Below, piece after piece: positions 16,829-25,805 of a stretch of DNA of 64,000 nt. Location of the stretch: the NCBI GenBank assembly GCA_963666505.2, contig CAXXXL010000001.1:310001-374000 (forward strand), read 5' to 3'. Source of the stretch: JABGQS01 sp963666505 (lineage in GTDB: Bacteria; Bacillota; Clostridia; Christensenellales; SZUA-584). Position 1 is the stretch's first letter. Each line of letters starts with the position of its first letter. The notes beneath the pieces are model-generated. The model was not told the DNA's origin, did not search any database, and was given only the letters and a program-made list of their open reading frames with translations. Position numbers and translations under genes: made by a program.

Positions 16829-18083
16829 AGTAAAGATGCTAACCAAAAGGTTCGGCAAAATAGACCCCCTGTCAATTGACGATTATATAAAGCAGGACGG
16901 ATATAAAGCGCTGAAGAAAGCGGCATCCATGTCGTCAGACAGTATAATCGAAGAGGTAAAGGCTTCCAAACTCAAGGGCAGAGGAGGAGCGGGCTTTCCG
17001 ATGGGCCTAAAGCTGCAGGCGGTAAAAGAAGCAGACAGTGACGAAAAGTACATAATCTGCAACGCCGATGAAGGAGAGCCGGGTAACTTCAAAGATAGAT
17101 ATCTTATGGAGAACGACCCCCACCAGCTCATCGAAGGAATGATAATAAGTGCGCTTGCAGTAGGAGCGCAAAAGGGTTTCATATTCATCCGCGGCGAATA
17201 CAATCGCTCAGACTATATAATGAAAGCGGCTGTAGCAGCTGCAAAGGAAAAAGGGTATTTAGGTGAAAATATTTTGGATACCGGCAAGAACTTCGACATT
17301 GAGTTCTATGAAGGCGCCGGTTCATACGTATGCGGCGAAGAGTTTGCGCTCATGCTGTGTATAGAGGGCAACCCCGGCAGGTCAACATACAAACCGCCTT
17401 TCCCGACGGAGGTAGGGCTGTATAACAAACCGACGCAGATAAATAACGTCGAGAGCCTGTGCAACATCCCGCATATAATCCTCGAGGGAGCTTTTGAATT
17501 CCGCAAGATAGGAACAAACAGCTCCACAGGTACAAAGCTTGTAAGCCTCAGCGGTCATGTACGCAAGCCGGGCCTCTATGAAGTTCCTCTCGGTGTATCT
17601 ATAAGGGATATTATTGAGCACCTTGGCAATGGCGTATCGGGCGGAGACATCAAGATGGTTCAGCTTGGCGGCGCTTCAGGTTCGTGCATACCAAAGTCTA
17701 TGCTCGGCATGAAGCTCGACTACGACGAGATGAAGCAGGCAGATCTAACATTCGGTTCGGGTGCCGTGATAGTGATGGACGAGCAGGTGGATGTGCTCGA
17801 TATCGTTCGCAACACTCTAGAGTTCTTCTATCACGAATCGTGCGGCAAGTGTACTCCCTGCCGTGAAGGCATAGCACACCTGCTGATACTGCTCGACCGT
17901 TTCATAACGGGCGTAGCAGAGAAGAAAGATCTTGAACTTTTAGAGGCGCTGATGGAAACGGTCAGCTTAACGTCGGTCTGCGGCCTCGGGCAGGCGGCGC
18001 CGACATCGCTTAAAACGACGCTGCGGTTCTTCCATACGGAATATACGTCCAAGATGAAGAAGTACCATGCAAAGGTGGTGTAG
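16815..18083 (+). CDS. hydB: NAD-dependent hydrogenase flavoprotein subunit, short NuoF-like form (HydB)
   Basis: 422 aa. NADH/FMN-binding motifs: KLKGRGGAGFPMGLK and ICNADEGEPGNFKDR. An SLBB region (VSLSGHVRKPGLYEVP) follows, then the N3-type [4Fe-4S] ligands in ESCGKCTPCREG and VCGLG. It starts and ends like plain NuoF (about 430-445 aa). The N-terminal [2Fe-2S] domain and the C-terminal 2x[4Fe-4S] ferredoxin domain, which make the electron-bifurcating HydB of Thermotoga about 620 aa long, are both missing. That resembles the short subunits of NADH-dependent, ferredoxin-independent trimeric hydrogenases, so this complex may not bifurcate (inference). Middle gene of a tightly packed operon. 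Confidence 0.95.
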   Translation: MQNIEVKMLTKRFGKIDPLSIDDYIKQDGYKALKKAASMSSDSIIEEVKASKLKGRGGAGFPMGLKLQAVKEADSDEKYIICNADEGEPGNFKDRYLMENDPHQLIEGMIISALAVGAQKGFIFIRGEYNRSDYIMKAAVAAAKEKGYLGENILDTGKNFDIEFYEGAGSYVCGEEFALMLCIEGNPGRSTYKPPFPTEVGLYNKPTQINNVESLCNIPHIILEGAFEFRKIGTNSSTGTKLVSLSGHVRKPGLYEVPLGVSIRDIIEHLGNGVSGGDIKMVQLGGASGSCIPKSMLGMKLDYDEMKQADLTFGSGAVIVMDEQVDVLDIVRNTLEFFYHESCGKCTPCREGIAHLLILLDRFITGVAEKKDLELLEALMETVSLTSVCGLGQAAPTSLKTTLRFFHTEYTSKMKKYHAKVV

Positions 18084-18085
18084 AA

Positions 18086-19813
18086 ATGGGAACAGTAAAT
18101 TTAACGATAAATAATAAACCTATAGAGGTTGAAGAAGGAACGCTGATTCTTGACGCAGCAAAGTCTATAGGCATAAACATACCAACGCTTTGCTACCATC
18201 CCGACCAGGATATAAAGGCAAACTGCCGTGTTTGTGTTGTCGATGTAGAAGGCAGCCGCACGCTCCAGCCCGCCTGTGCAACGCAAGTCAGGGAAGGCAT
18301 GGTAGTAAGCACAAACTCAAGGCTTGCCAGAGAAGCAAGAAAGATAAACGTAGAGCTCTTGCTTGCAAACCATAATATGAGCTGCACAACGTGTATAAGG
18401 AACTCCAACTGCGAGCTTCAGAAAATAGCTGCGGAGCTCGGCATACGTGAAACAAGGTTCGAGAACATAATGAGGGAAGAGCCTAAAGACGAGTCAAGCC
18501 CATCGCTGGTGCGCAACCAAAACAAGTGTATCAAGTGCGGGCGCTGTATTCAGGTATGTTCAGAGGTTCAGGGCATAGGCCTGCTCGACTACATGGGCAG
18601 AGGCAACACCAGCGAGGTCAAACCGGCATACGGTAAATACTTGAATGATGTCGCCTGCGTTGCCTGCGGTCAGTGCTCAACGCTCTGCCCTGTGGCGGCA
18701 ATAACAGAGAAAGAGGACATAGAGAGTGTATGGGAAGCTATAAACGATCCTGATAAGCACGTCATAGTCCAGACGGCCCCGGCAGTGCGTGTTTCCCTCG
18801 GAGAAGAGTTTGGCATGGAGCCGGGCAGCGTTGTCACGGGCAAGCTCGTTTCTGCGCTAAAGCACCTTGGCTTCGATGAAGTCTTCGATACGGACTTCAC
18901 GGCAGACCTTACGATAATCGAGGAAGGCAACGAGCTTCTTCACCGCATTAAGACGGGCGGCAAGCTTCCGATGCTAACGTCCTGCAGCCCCGGCTGGATA
19001 AACTTCATAGAGCAATATTATCCGGAGCTGTTGCAGCACGTATCTTCCTGCAAGTCGCCCCAGCAGATGTTCGGAGCGCTCGCAAAAGGCTACTATCCAG
19101 ACAAGATAGGCAAAAAGCCGGAAGATATCTTCAGTGTTTCGATAATGCCGTGTACTGCTAAAAAGTTCGAAGCCCAGCGCAGCGAGATGAGCGTAGCTAA
19201 GAACGTACCAGACGTAGACGCAGTGCTAACTACCAGAGAACTCGGACGCATGCTCAAGCAGGCGGGCATAGACTTCGAAGACCTGCCGGAGGAAGAATAC
19301 GATGCTCCGTTTGGCATCTCCACCGGTGCGGCTGTAATATTCGGCGCCACAGGCGGTGTTATGGAAGCTGCCCTTCGTACAGTCTACGAGGTCGTGACAG
19401 GCGAAACACTTGCTTCGCTCGACTTTAAAGACGTACGTGGCCTTGAAGGCATAAAGGAAGCGGAAGTAGACCTTGCCGGCACCAAAGTCAAGGTAATGGT
19501 AGCTCATTCGCTCTCTAAAGCCCGTCAGGTCATGGAGCTTCTCAAGGAAGGCAAACTAAAAGACTACGCCTTCATAGAGATAATGTGCTGCCCCGGCGGC
19601 TGCATAGGCGGCGGCGGTCAGCCGTACGGTGTCACCGACGAGCTTCGCCAGCGGCGTATCGACGCAACGTATCAGGCAGACGTGGACTTGCCGATACGCA
19701 AGTCTCACGAAAACCCGGCGATAAAGAAGCTGTATGACGAGTTCCTCAAAGAGCCCTTGGGCGAGAACTCTCACCATCTGCTCCACACACGCTACTACGA
19801 CAGAAGCCGATAA
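18086..19813 (+). CDS. hydA: [FeFe]-hydrogenase catalytic subunit (HydA)
   Basis: 575 aa, modular. N-terminal [2Fe-2S] ferredoxin (CYHPDQDIKANCRVC...C), a His-ligated [4Fe-4S] cluster (HNMSCTTC...C), two [4Fe-4S] motifs (CIKCGRCIQVC, CVACGQCSTLCPV), then the H-cluster domain: L1 TSCSPGW near residue 298, L2 MPCTAKKFEA near 354, L3 EIMCCPGGCIGGGGQP near 500. All four H-cluster cysteines are present, so it should be active. It couples NADH oxidation to H2 formation, or the reverse, with HydB and HydC. Starts two bases after hydB. The maturases HydEFG are not in the window. Confidence 0.97.
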   Translation: MGTVNLTINNKPIEVEEGTLILDAAKSIGINIPTLCYHPDQDIKANCRVCVVDVEGSRTLQPACATQVREGMVVSTNSRLAREARKINVELLLANHNMSCTTCIRNSNCELQKIAAELGIRETRFENIMREEPKDESSPSLVRNQNKCIKCGRCIQVCSEVQGIGLLDYMGRGNTSEVKPAYGKYLNDVACVACGQCSTLCPVAAITEKEDIESVWEAINDPDKHVIVQTAPAVRVSLGEEFGMEPGSVVTGKLVSALKHLGFDEVFDTDFTADLTIIEEGNELLHRIKTGGKLPMLTSCSPGWINFIEQYYPELLQHVSSCKSPQQMFGALAKGYYPDKIGKKPEDIFSVSIMPCTAKKFEAQRSEMSVAKNVPDVDAVLTTRELGRMLKQAGIDFEDLPEEEYDAPFGISTGAAVIFGATGGVMEAALRTVYEVVTGETLASLDFKDVRGLEGIKEAEVDLAGTKVKVMVAHSLSKARQVMELLKEGKLKDYAFIEIMCCPGGCIGGGGQPYGVTDELRQRRIDATYQADVDLPIRKSHENPAIKKLYDEFLKEPLGENSHHLLHTRYYDRSR

Positions 19814-19826
19814 CTAGCCCAACACC

Positions 19827-19862
19827 AAACGCTCTGCTCTTATCCGGGCAGGGCGTTTTTCC
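19827..19862 (+). terminator. Intrinsic terminator of hydCBA
   Basis: Stem ACGCTCTGC / GCAGGGCGT (one G-T pair) followed by five T. Confidence 0.88.
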
Positions 19863-20007
19863 TTATGTATAGCTAAACATTTTTTTCCTTATTTTAGAGG
19901 GTATTGAGTTTAGGCTGTTGAAATAATAAATATAGAGATTAAGTATATAATTGAAGATTTTCTAAATTTATTTAATATAGTAATATATTATTTTACGAGG
20001 TAATAAA

Positions 20008-20640
20008 ATGAAAATTGCGGATATAATTAATTGCCTTAACGATAATCAAGGATTTGTGATGATTTTACTGACATTGGCATATGTTATAACTACTATTTTT
20101 ATTTTATTATCGAATAGAAAGGCTCTAAAAAAATCTGAAACTAATAAAAAGAGAGAATTAATATCTGAGCTTCATTATCATTGTCAACAATTTGTTTTGT
20201 ATAGTGATAAAAAATATAAATCTAGTATTGAAGCGCAGTATAACTTATTACTTCAGAATTTTCTCCGAAAAGAAAAGCTTGAGACGGGTATAAATATTGT
20301 AGATATATCCTTTATACAGATAAAGGAATCTATTGAGGCTCAAAATAAAATCATTGATTCTTATTCGGGAATACAAGTTAAATTATATGAAATCGGTAAA
20401 CTATATAAAATGGACTTAACTAGCTACTCTGAAGAATTACTTAAATATGTTATTAACGATATTACTGATGGAAAGAATAAAACGCTTAGTGAATGTACAA
20501 ATAGAAAAGAGCTTGATGAAAAAATGGAGTCTTACAGAATAAAAGGACGAGATACAAATAAAGAAAAAGTTAGGAATATGGTTGAGAAATTAAATAATAA
20601 ACTAAATAATAAACTAAATAAGCAAGGGATAACTGTTTAA
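20008..20640 (+). CDS. AT-rich orphan: single-helix membrane protein with coiled coil
   Basis: 210 aa, one membrane helix near residues 16-36 (FVMILLTLAYVITTIFILL), then a Lys/Glu-rich cytoplasmic helical region. The C-terminus contains a 12-bp tandem repeat encoding KLNN about three times (20588-20627). Codon use is strikingly AT-rich (AAA, TTA, AAT, ATA) compared with the neighbouring hydrogenase and DeoR operons, and flanking DNA is equally AT-rich, which suggests horizontal transfer. ACGAGG precedes the ATG. I do not recognise the family. The shape, short N-terminus plus helix plus long coiled coil, is seen in phage- and defence-associated small membrane proteins, but nothing here proves such a role. 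Confidence 0.65.
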   Translation: MKIADIINCLNDNQGFVMILLTLAYVITTIFILLSNRKALKKSETNKKRELISELHYHCQQFVLYSDKKYKSSIEAQYNLLLQNFLRKEKLETGINIVDISFIQIKESIEAQNKIIDSYSGIQVKLYEIGKLYKMDLTSYSEELLKYVINDITDGKNKTLSECTNRKELDEKMESYRIKGRDTNKEKVRNMVEKLNNKLNNKLNKQGITV

Positions 20641-21004
20641 TATATTTCCCTTACCAACTTAACGCTTATCCGGCATTGTCAAAAATAAGGAGTATATAAA
20701 GTTGTAGTAATACACGTACTAAACTAATCCAAATAAATTTGGCTTCAACACTATAAACCACAAATTTTATCGTCGAAGTGTAATAAAAGAACCCGTATGA
20801 AAAGGAAATCATTTTAGTAACATATCGATTGCCTGAATGGTTAATCTTCTATTGAAAATATAAAATCATTCTCTATTATCCACCATTGACTCCCCACCCC
20901 TTTTCATGCTACAATCAAAACGGTCAAAAACATTCATAAACAAACTAAAACAAAACTTAAAATCATTTACAAACATACATATATGAAACGGGGGGAGAGA
21001 CATA
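20641..21004. other. AT-rich gap with small palindromes, no gene seen
   Basis: 364 bp. It holds a perfect palindrome CCAAATAAATTTGG (20729-20742) and TAGTA/TACTA arms around 20705-20721. No integrase-type direct repeats, tRNA or coding frame were found. The composition matches the preceding orphan gene up to about 20860, then returns to normal before the DeoR gene. Confidence 0.5.
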
Positions 21005-21781
21005 TTGTTTGCAGAACAGCGTAAAAAAACGATAATCGAGCTGCTAAAGGTAAACTCCAGCGTATCGCTAAACGAGCTCATCGATACTTTCGAAGTCAGC
21101 GAGACGACGATAAGGCGTGACCTTACCGAGCTTGAAAACGCCGGGGAGCTGATGAGGACACACGGCGGAGCGATACTCAACACCAAATCCGGTTTCGAGC
21201 CGGACTACATTCAAAAGCAGAGCAAATTCCTGAACGAGAAAAAGAACATAGCAAAAACAGTCGCTGCAATGGTGGACGATGGCGACACAGTAATACTAGA
21301 CTCCGGTTCCACCACCTTCGAGATAGCAAAAGAGCTCTCAGATAAAAGAATAACTCTTGTCACCAACTCGGCAATAATTGTTTCAGCCTTTCTTTCAAAA
21401 CAAACAAATATGCAGATACATTCAACGGGCGGCCTGCTGCGTACCCACACGAAATCATTCGTCGGTTCGGCAGCGGAAGATTTTCTGCGGCAGATACGCC
21501 CGGATAAATCGTTCATAGCGGCAAACGGTATCAGCCTGTCAGCAGGTGCGACCACCGCCCATATGAGCGAGGCCAGCATAAAAAGAGTGATAATGAGCGT
21601 TTCAAAACAGCGTTATCTTGTCGCAGACCATTCGAAGTTCGGCAAGGAATATTTCAGGGTTATTGCATCCGTCAGCAAGTTCGACGCCGTTATCTGCGAC
21701 GGAGACGTTCCTGCTCAGACGGTAGACAAGTTTAGGCGCAGTGATATTAAAATTTACTGCGGAAAGGAAAATGAAAAATGA
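21005..21781 (+). CDS. DeoR family transcriptional regulator
   Basis: 258 aa. N-terminal winged helix-turn-helix: RKKTIIELLKVNSSVSLNEL and FEVSETTIRRDLTELENAGELMRTHGGA, the DeoR signature. The C-terminal sugar-isomerase-like sensor (about 75-240) contains DTVILDSGSTTFEIAKEL, LVTNS and a closing LVADHSKFGKEYF. The start is TTG at 21005 after a strong GGGGGAGAG site; no ATG is as well placed. Its stop overlaps the next ATG (ATGA), so it is in an operon with the URO-D and aminotransferase genes and probably represses them in response to a phosphorylated pathway metabolite (inferred from the family). Confidence 0.93.
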   Translation: MFAEQRKKTIIELLKVNSSVSLNELIDTFEVSETTIRRDLTELENAGELMRTHGGAILNTKSGFEPDYIQKQSKFLNEKKNIAKTVAAMVDDGDTVILDSGSTTFEIAKELSDKRITLVTNSAIIVSAFLSKQTNMQIHSTGGLLRTHTKSFVGSAAEDFLRQIRPDKSFIAANGISLSAGATTAHMSEASIKRVIMSVSKQRYLVADHSKFGKEYFRVIASVSKFDAVICDGDVPAQTVDKFRRSDIKIYCGKENEK

Positions 21782-22806
21782 ACGCATATGAAAGAGCGGT
21801 AGCGGCGGTCACCAATCAGCCGCTCGACAGGATCCCATCAGCAGAGATATTCATCGACAAAGGCGTGATGAAGGCTCTGAATGGAACAGACGACTATATG
21901 GACTTTTGCGACTTTATAGACCTCGAGTTCGCGATAACGAACACACCATCCTCGCTGTACCGCAAAAAGGTGGTGGATGCCGACAAAGGCATCTTCGTGA
22001 ACGAGTGGGGCATAAAGCGGCAGCAGGGTGTCGAGATAGTCTCATCGCTGCTGGAACCATCGCTGACGACTAAAGAGATGGTCATGAACTACAAGGCACC
22101 AGACCCATACGACGACTTTCGCTACGTAGAACTAAAACAGCTCGTAAAGCGGTTCAAGGGCAAGCGCATGATAGGCTTCCACGTTCACGACTCTTTCAAC
22201 TATCCTTACTACCTTCGTGGTATGGAGAACCTCTTCATGGACATGTACGAAGACCCTGAGATAGTCGAGCATCTCGTTGATATCAGCGTAGAGCACAACA
22301 TAGCAATGGCGCTGCGAGGAATTGAGCTGGGCGCAGACTTCATACTCCTCGGCGACGACTACGGCGCAAGCAGCACTCTGCTCATTTCGCCGGAGCAGTT
22401 CCGTCAGTTCTTTATGCCGGGCTTTGCCAAGGTTGTATCAGCGGTCAAAGATGCAGGAGCTTTCTGCTTCAAACACTGCTGCGGAAACATCAACTCTATC
22501 TTAGACGACATGGTCGCCACAGGTATAGACGTGCTGCATCCGCTCGACCCGAGCGCCGGCATGGACATAGTCGCCGTAAAAGAGCAATATCAGAACCTGA
22601 CCGTTATGGGCGGCATAAACTGCTACGAACCGCTTACCGACTACAGTCTCGAGAAGATAAAGGAAGAAACACTTTCCGTCCTCGAAAAGGTCGGGCATGG
22701 CGGCAGATACATAATAGCATCAAGCAACAGCATACATTCGAAAGTCAAGCCGGAGAACTACCTTGCTATGCAGGATGCAAGAAAGGCTTTTAAACCAAAG
22801 TTCTAA
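21778..22806 (+). CDS. Uroporphyrinogen decarboxylase (URO-D) family protein, methyltransferase-like
   Basis: 342 aa, a single TIM-barrel of the URO-D superfamily. It starts MNAYERAVAAVTNQPLDRIP, as do the corrinoid methyltransferase-type members (MtbA/MtaA/CmuA relatives), not true HemE. The C-terminal motif CFKHCCGNINSILDDMVATGIDVLHPLDP has the His/Cys pair that binds zinc and activates thiols in the methyltransferases. No hem genes are near, and no corrinoid protein is encoded beside it. With an aminotransferase next door and a DeoR regulator in front, catabolism of a methylated amino compound is a reasonable guess, but only a guess. Confidence 0.87.
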   Translation: MNAYERAVAAVTNQPLDRIPSAEIFIDKGVMKALNGTDDYMDFCDFIDLEFAITNTPSSLYRKKVVDADKGIFVNEWGIKRQQGVEIVSSLLEPSLTTKEMVMNYKAPDPYDDFRYVELKQLVKRFKGKRMIGFHVHDSFNYPYYLRGMENLFMDMYEDPEIVEHLVDISVEHNIAMALRGIELGADFILLGDDYGASSTLLISPEQFRQFFMPGFAKVVSAVKDAGAFCFKHCCGNINSILDDMVATGIDVLHPLDPSAGMDIVAVKEQYQNLTVMGGINCYEPLTDYSLEKIKEETLSVLEKVGHGGRYIIASSNSIHSKVKPENYLAMQDARKAFKPKF

Positions 22807-22835
22807 AGGCTAAATAAGTATTTTGGAGGTCAGAT

Positions 22836-24188
22836 ATGTACGACAAAAACTGGTACAAAGTAGACGCATCAAAACTGCCGGTGATGACAGTGCCGGCGCC
22901 CGGCCCGAAGTCGAAAGAGATGCACGGACGGGCAAGCGAGATAATGAAGGGCTATTCAGGCCAGGTCCAGCTCTTCCCGGTCGTTTTCGAGAGCGGTCAC
23001 GGCTGCACACTCAAGGACGTTGACGGCAACACCTACATAGATTTTTCTTCGGGTATAGTCGTCGCATCGCTCGGACACTGCCACCCGAAGATAGTCGAAG
23101 CGATAAACAAAGCGGCAAGCACGCTTATGAACGCACATGACTTCACTTCGCCGATAAAAATGAAGCTGCTCGAAAAGCTGGCGGAGGTGTCGATGGGAGA
23201 CCTCAACGGCATCCAGCTCTACGACAGCGGAACAACTGCGGTAGAAGCCGGAATACGTGCAGCCCGTGCAGCAACGGGAAAAGACGAGTTCATTGCCTTT
23301 TTCCGTGACTTCCACGGCAAGACTAGAGACTCGGTAAGCTGCGCTGCGATGAAACCGGCGAACGGCGTTCGCTCGCCCGGCTTTGTGATGGCTCCAAGAC
23401 CAAACTGCTACCGCTGTCCGTACGGTCTCGAATACCCTCAGTGCAGCCTTCACTGTGCAGACTTCATAGAGACAACGATAGACAATGCGACCACAGGGCG
23501 TGTCGCGGCAATAGTGATAGAGCCGGTGCAGGGATGGGGCGGTGCTGTGCTTCCGCCAAAAGGCTTCTTCCCGAAGCTGCGCAAGATATGCGACGAGCGC
23601 GGGATACTGCTTTTCGCCGACGAAGTGCTGATGGGCACCGGACGCTCCGGCAAGATGTGGTGCATGGAGCACTACGATACCCAGCCGGATATCATGACGA
23701 TAGGCAAAGGTTTTGGCAACGGTTTCCCGGTAACGGCGATGTTGATACGTGAAGAGTACAAAGACTGCCTCGAGAAGATAAGCGCATCCACCAGCTACGG
23801 CGGCAACCCGATGGCGTGTGCGGCGGCGCTAGCATGCCTTGAAGTAATCGAGGAGGAAAACATCTGTGACAAGGCTGCAGCCACCGGTAAGGCTATGCTA
23901 CGCCGGCTAGAACAGATAAAACAGTCACATCCTATAGTCGGAGACGTGCGTGGCTGCGGGATGTACCTCGGAATGGAGCTCGTGAAGGACAGAGATACTA
24001 AAGAACCTTTCGCCGACGCAGGTATAATGGTCTATCAGAAGGCTTTCGCTAAAGGCCTTGCATGGGTACCGCAGAACCACATTCTGCGTCTTTCACCGCC
24101 GATACTGATGGACGAAGACCTAGCAATGAAGGGCCTCGATATAATCGAAGAAGCTATTGCCGAAACGGAAACGCACTTCGGCTACTGA
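22836..24188 (+). CDS. Class III (GabT/ornithine-type) PLP-dependent aminotransferase
   Basis: 450 aa, fold type I. PLP-binding lysine in TIGKGFGNGFPVTA, Asp in LLFADEVLMGTGRSGKMW, and the phosphate-loop region DSGTTAVEAGIRAARAATG. The N-terminal part has GCTLKDVDGNTYIDFSSGIVVASLGHCHP, the usual class III opening. A cysteine-rich stretch CYRCPYGLEYPQCSLHC (about 190-206) is found in a subset of 4-aminobutyrate-like enzymes and could bind metal. It acts on an omega-amino group, transferring it to a keto acid. GGAGG lies upstream of the ATG; it follows the URO-D gene by 29 bases. The exact substrate is unknown. Confidence 0.92.
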   Translation: MYDKNWYKVDASKLPVMTVPAPGPKSKEMHGRASEIMKGYSGQVQLFPVVFESGHGCTLKDVDGNTYIDFSSGIVVASLGHCHPKIVEAINKAASTLMNAHDFTSPIKMKLLEKLAEVSMGDLNGIQLYDSGTTAVEAGIRAARAATGKDEFIAFFRDFHGKTRDSVSCAAMKPANGVRSPGFVMAPRPNCYRCPYGLEYPQCSLHCADFIETTIDNATTGRVAAIVIEPVQGWGGAVLPPKGFFPKLRKICDERGILLFADEVLMGTGRSGKMWCMEHYDTQPDIMTIGKGFGNGFPVTAMLIREEYKDCLEKISASTSYGGNPMACAAALACLEVIEEENICDKAAATGKAMLRRLEQIKQSHPIVGDVRGCGMYLGMELVKDRDTKEPFADAGIMVYQKAFAKGLAWVPQNHILRLSPPILMDEDLAMKGLDIIEEAIAETETHFGY

Positions 24189-24199
24189 TAACATAAACG

Positions 24200-24235
24200 A
24201 AAAGCTCTCTGCATCTATAAACAGGGAGCTTTTTT
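24200..24235 (+). terminator. Intrinsic terminator of the DeoR-URO-D-aminotransferase operon
   Basis: Stem AAAGCTCTCTG / CAGGGAGCTTT followed by a T-run. Confidence 0.88.
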
Positions 24236-24287
24236 ATGCTATATTGTCACTCCGCGAAGAATCCTAAAATCAAGAACCGCTGCCTCG

Positions 24288-24316
24288 TTGCACCCTTTTC
24301 CAGCTTATAGTATAAT
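24288..24316 (+). promoter_or_regulatory. SigA-type promoter for the TPR gene
   Basis: TTGCAC (24288-24293), 17-bp spacer, TATAAT (24311-24316); the transcript would start about 15 bases before the ATG at 24340. Confidence 0.75.
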
Positions 24317-24339
24317 GAGCTTTGCCCGGAGGTAATTCA

Positions 24340-25584
24340 ATGAGCAGCGAAACAAAACACAGCAATACATTCAGGATATGGGTACGCATCGTGGCGGGTT
24401 TTCTTGCCGTGTTTTTTGCGGTGTTCATGGTGCTAATAGACATGACAAGAGTAAAGCTCAGCACGAATACGGGCAGCGATATAGAAAACGCAGCAGCGGG
24501 GCTGCTGGCAGAAAACACAGACTATGTAAGCAAAACGGGCTTCGAGCGTGTCGAAGACGTAATAAGCAATCTCTTTACCAACCCCGAAACTTTCGATAAT
24601 TACTACAAGCTTGCGTCCATGCAGATAGGACAGGGCAGATACGAAAAAGCGCTTGTAAACGTAGAGCGCTGTCTGCACGAATATAAGGGAACGCAAAGCT
24701 CGATATTAGACGACCTCTACATGAAAAAAGCGTGTGTCGAAACGCTGCTTGGCGACTACGACGCTGCGCTTGACAGCTTCGATAAAATATCCTCTGGCAG
24801 CAGCGAATCGTTCGAACTTCTTCGCATAAAAGCCCAGATATTCATAGAACGCGGACAGCTTGCCGATGCAAAAGAAGCTATTCTTGCATACCTTTCAGAG
24901 TACCCGGACGATATGGAAACGAGGGAGATACTGGCCCAGGTTTACTACTTAAGCGAAGAATTTGAACTCAGCCTTACGCAATACTCTAGGTTGATAGACG
25001 AGTACGGTGACGAAGGCGGAGCGTGGCACTTTATGCGTGGCATGCTATACGAGCAGATATCCGAATACACAAGCGCCGTTTCAGAGTTCACGACAGCTAT
25101 AGGCCTTGGTTTTTCCGATACCGCAGTGTGCTACGAGCAGCAATCCCTGTGCTACTATTTTATGGGCGATTATGAGAGCGCAGTGCGACAGGGACAGCAA
25201 GCCTTAAGAATAGGCTCGCAGGATTTGGACGAGGCAAAACTATATAAATATATGGCTCTTTCAGCGATGTCGAGCGCCCTGTACGAAGACTCGGCAGCCT
25301 ACTTTTCAAAGTCGATAGAAAAGGCTGAACAAGCAACGGACGAATACTATTTCAGGGGCGTGTGCTATATGGCGCTTGGCAGCTTCGAGTCTGCAATATT
25401 CGATTTTACCGCTTCGATAGATATCGGGCAGCTGCAGCCCGAATGCTTCTATAACCGTGCGCTTTGCTATCTGCAGACAGGCAAAACAAAGGAGGCTAGA
25501 AAAGACCTTGAAGACGCATCGGCCTTGTCGGGAAATGCTGAACTTTCAGCTTCGATAGACAGCCTGCTCCGGCAGCTCAAATAA
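24340..25584 (+). CDS. Membrane-anchored tetratricopeptide repeat protein
   Basis: 414 aa. A short basic N-terminus, one membrane helix near residues 13-35, then eight or so TPR-like helix pairs (e.g. FDNYYKLASMQIGQGRYEKAL, YMKKACVETLLGDYDAALDSF, EYYFRGVCYMALGSFESAIFDF, CFYNRALCYLQTGKTKEAR) up to the end. The TPR array is predicted outside the cell or in the wall. GGAGG sets the ATG start at 24340; a TTG at 24322 lies upstream of that site and is rejected. It sits directly upstream of the giant adhesin gene but has its own promoter. A scaffolding or secretion-helper role for the adhesin is suggested only by position. Confidence 0.87.
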   Translation: MSSETKHSNTFRIWVRIVAGFLAVFFAVFMVLIDMTRVKLSTNTGSDIENAAAGLLAENTDYVSKTGFERVEDVISNLFTNPETFDNYYKLASMQIGQGRYEKALVNVERCLHEYKGTQSSILDDLYMKKACVETLLGDYDAALDSFDKISSGSSESFELLRIKAQIFIERGQLADAKEAILAYLSEYPDDMETREILAQVYYLSEEFELSLTQYSRLIDEYGDEGGAWHFMRGMLYEQISEYTSAVSEFTTAIGLGFSDTAVCYEQQSLCYYFMGDYESAVRQGQQALRIGSQDLDEAKLYKYMALSAMSSALYEDSAAYFSKSIEKAEQATDEYYFRGVCYMALGSFESAIFDFTASIDIGQLQPECFYNRALCYLQTGKTKEARKDLEDASALSGNAELSASIDSLLRQLK

Positions 25585-25609
25585 ATTTCTAAATTTTTCA
25601 AATTTATTC

Positions 25610-25638
25610 TTGCAACACCGAAAATGATATGCTAATAT
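25610..25638 (+). promoter_or_regulatory. Promoter and leader of the giant adhesin gene
   Basis: TTGCAA (25610-25615), 17-bp spacer, TAATAT (25633-25638). About 160 nt of leader follow, with a CCCG-GAA-CGGG hairpin at 25698-25708. It does not match the c-di-GMP riboswitches I know. AAAAGGA precedes the ATG at 25806. Confidence 0.6.
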
Positions 25639-25805
25639 TTATTTATGCGCACCAAAAAATTATCAAACAGAGTATCTATAGCAAGACAGCTCTTTTGCCC
25701 GGAACGGGTTTGAAATCAGCAAAGTACAGCACTTGGGTAAGGACATAGAGTAATCCAAATTATTTAAAAAGCCTAAATGTTAGACATTAGAAAAGGACTC
25801 GGTTA

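Noticed and set aside
20641..21004. Attachment site or integrase scar next to the AT-rich gene
   Set aside because: Only short palindromes are present; no direct repeats flank the islet and no tRNA gene is near.
21778..22806. True HemE (heme biosynthesis uroporphyrinogen decarboxylase)
   Set aside because: N-terminus and the FKHCCGN motif fit the methyltransferase-like branch, and no other hem genes are near.
25660..25800. c-di-GMP riboswitch in the adhesin leader
   Set aside because: Adhesin genes in Clostridia are often controlled this way, but the conserved GEMM core segments are not present in the 160-nt leader.
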